Made by a program: the position numbers and the translations under genes
Notes under the pieces: model-generated
The model's input: only the letters and a program-made list of their open reading frames with translations
Databases searched by the model: none
What the model was told of the DNA's origin: nothing
Shown: one piece after another, positions 62,860 through 64,000 of the stretch
Position numbering within the stretch: the first letter of the stretch is position 1
Layout: every line of letters begins with the position of its first letter
From: Ochrobactrum chromiisoli
Lineage (GTDB): Bacteria > Pseudomonadota > Alphaproteobacteria > Rhizobiales > Rhizobiaceae
Direction of reading: 5' to 3'
NCBI RefSeq assembly: GCF_026241335.1
Contig: NZ_JAPHAV010000013.1
Coordinates: 44,206-108,205 of the forward strand
DNA: 64,000 nt

Positions 62860-63837
62860 AGGGCGTCGTGGTTTACCAGAATGTGAACTGGTGAATAATT
62901 CACCTACAGCTTCGCACTGAATTACTGTTCCTCCAGCACGCAATAAGAACAGAACATTGAAGCTTAACCGCCTGGCCAGCGTCACACCGATCTGCGAGCC
63001 GAGTACCATTAGCGCTGTTGCCCATGCATCCGCTTCGGCACAGGTACGTGTCACGACGGTGACTGACGCCGGAGGCTCCATGACGGGAGCACCGCGACGT
63101 GGGTCCATGGTGTGCGACAGGCGATAATCGTTGACATTAATCCAATGCCGATAATCGCCCGACGTGGCGACCGACGCATCCTGAAGAGCGAGAACCGAAT
63201 GAGCTGCGCGACGATCATAGTCAGGAGCCTCTACTGCAATCGACCAAGGACTCCCATCTGGCCGCAACCCGAGCGCCCGCATCTCCCCATCGATTCCGAC
63301 GAGGCCTGACGAAATCCCGAAAGACAGCAATGTCTCCGCCAGACGATCCACGCCATATCCCTTGGCAATTCCATTGAGATCAAGCGTGATGGGAGCCAAC
63401 TTTCGCACCATTCCCAGCTCGACGTCCAGTTCCAGAACGTCATGGGCTGGTCGGCGCTCGCGCTCAAGCGCTGCTCGTATCTGCTCAGGGACCGCCTCTG
63501 ACGCCCCGAAACCCCAGGCGCTTACGGCATCCCCCATGCCGATATCAAACGCGCCGCCCGATGCACGGCCAATGTCGAGCGCAAGGCGCAAAACGTCCAG
63601 CAGTTGCTGCGGCACCTTTATCCAGTGTCCCACCGGCGCGGCGTTCACCTGCATTAGAATACTATCCGGCTTCCATGTTGACATTTGCATGTCCACCGCG
63701 TCCATTGCCGCCTGAAGTGCGGCCCGAACGGATTGTGGATCGAACCCCGCTGCTTGGTAAAACAACGCTGACCAACGTGTACCCATGGTAGGCCCGCTCA
63801 AAGCGTGACGTTGCATCTCAGTAGACGTCTTCGACAT
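62764..63837 (-). CDS. apbE: FAD:protein FMN transferase (ApbE)
   Basis: A 357-residue protein. GPTMGTRWSALFYQ, STWKPDSILMQVNA, GGAFDIGMGDAVSAWGFG, APITLDLNGIAKGYGVDRLAE and GDYRHWIN with HTMDPRRGAPV are the ApbE sequence blocks; the KGYGVD region binds Mg and FAD. It transfers FMN to Thr of partner flavoproteins at the periplasmic side. The usual signal peptide or lipobox is not visible. It overlaps the upstream flavoprotein gene by 20 bp, so it probably flavinylates that protein. Confidence 0.87.
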   Translation of the reverse strand: MSKTSTEMQRHALSGPTMGTRWSALFYQAAGFDPQSVRAALQAAMDAVDMQMSTWKPDSILMQVNAAPVGHWIKVPQQLLDVLRLALDIGRASGGAFDIGMGDAVSAWGFGASEAVPEQIRAALERERRPAHDVLELDVELGMVRKLAPITLDLNGIAKGYGVDRLAETLLSFGISSGLVGIDGEMRALGLRPDGSPWSIAVEAPDYDRRAAHSVLALQDASVATSGDYRHWINVNDYRLSHTMDPRRGAPVMEPPASVTVVTRTCAEADAWATALMVLGSQIGVTLARRLSFNVLFLLRAGGTVIQCEAVGELFTSSHSGKPRRPLADVGRDSQRPERIEDNSDIDHFLEQCTLDR

Positions 63838-64000
63838 AACGTCCCTCCGCCCTGAGTTTGGCCAATGTCAGCCCCGTGGAACCCAGAATATCGGCAAGAA
63901 CCAACGAGACTCCGTTGGCCATATCGCGTCCGCCACATACCATGATCCGCGCCCCCTCCTGAATCAGCCGAGTGACTTCATCGGCATCCTCCCGAAGAAC
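63818..64000 (-). CDS. NADPH-dependent flavoprotein reductase, C-terminal end (partial)
   Basis: 60 residues enter from the right edge and stop at 63818. ARIMVCGGRDMANGVSLVLADIL and RAEGRYVEDVY fit the NADP-binding end of CysJ/cytochrome P450 reductase-type proteins, with the C-terminal aromatic residue that stacks on FAD. Its coupling to apbE suggests a membrane electron-transfer flavoprotein, such as the PepSY-flavodoxin-reductase type. Confidence 0.7.
   Translation of the reverse strand, partial: VLREDADEVTRLIQEGARIMVCGGRDMANGVSLVLADILGSTGLTLAKLRAEGRYVEDVY

Noticed and set aside
43054..64000. Long antisense frames across the GC-rich genes (for example 54048-54605 minus and 49622-50698 minus).
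   Set aside because: High third-position GC opens these frames; they lack domains and oppose clear genes.

Overview
The window looks like a chromosome or large-plasmid segment of an alphaproteobacterium of the order Hyphomicrobiales. A Brucella/Ochrobactrum- or Agrobacterium-like host is my best guess, judged from the blh-bigR persulfide operon, the plasmid-type DUF736 and WGR proteins, and the mix of IS families. No rRNA, tRNA or CRISPR array was seen.

Layout. (1) 1-4677: tail of an ABC-transporter ATPase followed by three hydrolases (carbamoylase-type M20 peptidase, dihydropyrimidinase, cytosine-deaminase-like amidohydrolase), apparently a pyrimidine/ureide salvage operon. (2) 5325-8035: a small WGR protein, then wreckage of three mobile elements: a Tn3-family left end with resolvase and a cut transposase, an intact IS5-type element, and one end of an IS21-type element that has cut a glucoamylase-like gene. 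(3) 9321-23097: a 14-gene catabolic cluster made of an IclR regulator, enoyl-CoA hydratase, acyl-CoA ligase, alcohol and aldehyde dehydrogenases, an acetoacetate-decarboxylase-like protein, two short-chain dehydrogenases, a complete branched-chain-type ABC importer and an XRE-cupin regulator. Two intergenic regions carry the same 18-bp palindromic motif, so the cluster is probably co-regulated. The substrate is unknown.

(4) 24203-57297: about 33 kb bounded by inverted 38-bp Tn3-family terminal repeats. It is a mosaic. Its left part (24231-34681) is AT-rich and holds an IS903-type element, a decayed IS6 element and its remnant, a hydrolase, a HigBA-type toxin-antitoxin pair, two unrecognised proteins, DUF736, a second WGR protein and a structured non-coding stretch. 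A complete passenger-free Tn3-family transposon follows (34682-38503). Next is a GC-rich envelope module (38506-48173) with three PAP2-type phosphatase proteins, one of them fused to DedA and LssY-like domains, plus small periplasmic and membrane proteins, a methyltransferase, an MFS carrier and a ChrB-like protein. A metal module (48273-52082: CsoR/RcnR-type repressor, His-rich P-type ATPase, His-tailed NreB-like exporter) comes after it. The right end is a Tn3-family resolvase/transposase pair whose transposase gene is split near its 3' end by an IS110 element.

(5) 57298-64000: IS21 remnant, a truncated TauE-type exporter gene, the bigR-blh persulfide operon with a 31-bp AT-rich palindrome upstream, a VIT-family transporter, a second heavy-metal P-type ATPase with a TPC motif, an ApbE flavinyltransferase and the tail of an NADPH-dependent flavoprotein reductase.

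The unifying theme is repeated Tn3/IS-driven assembly. None of the terminal repeats I could examine has a matching target duplication, so several deletions or recombinations have followed insertion.
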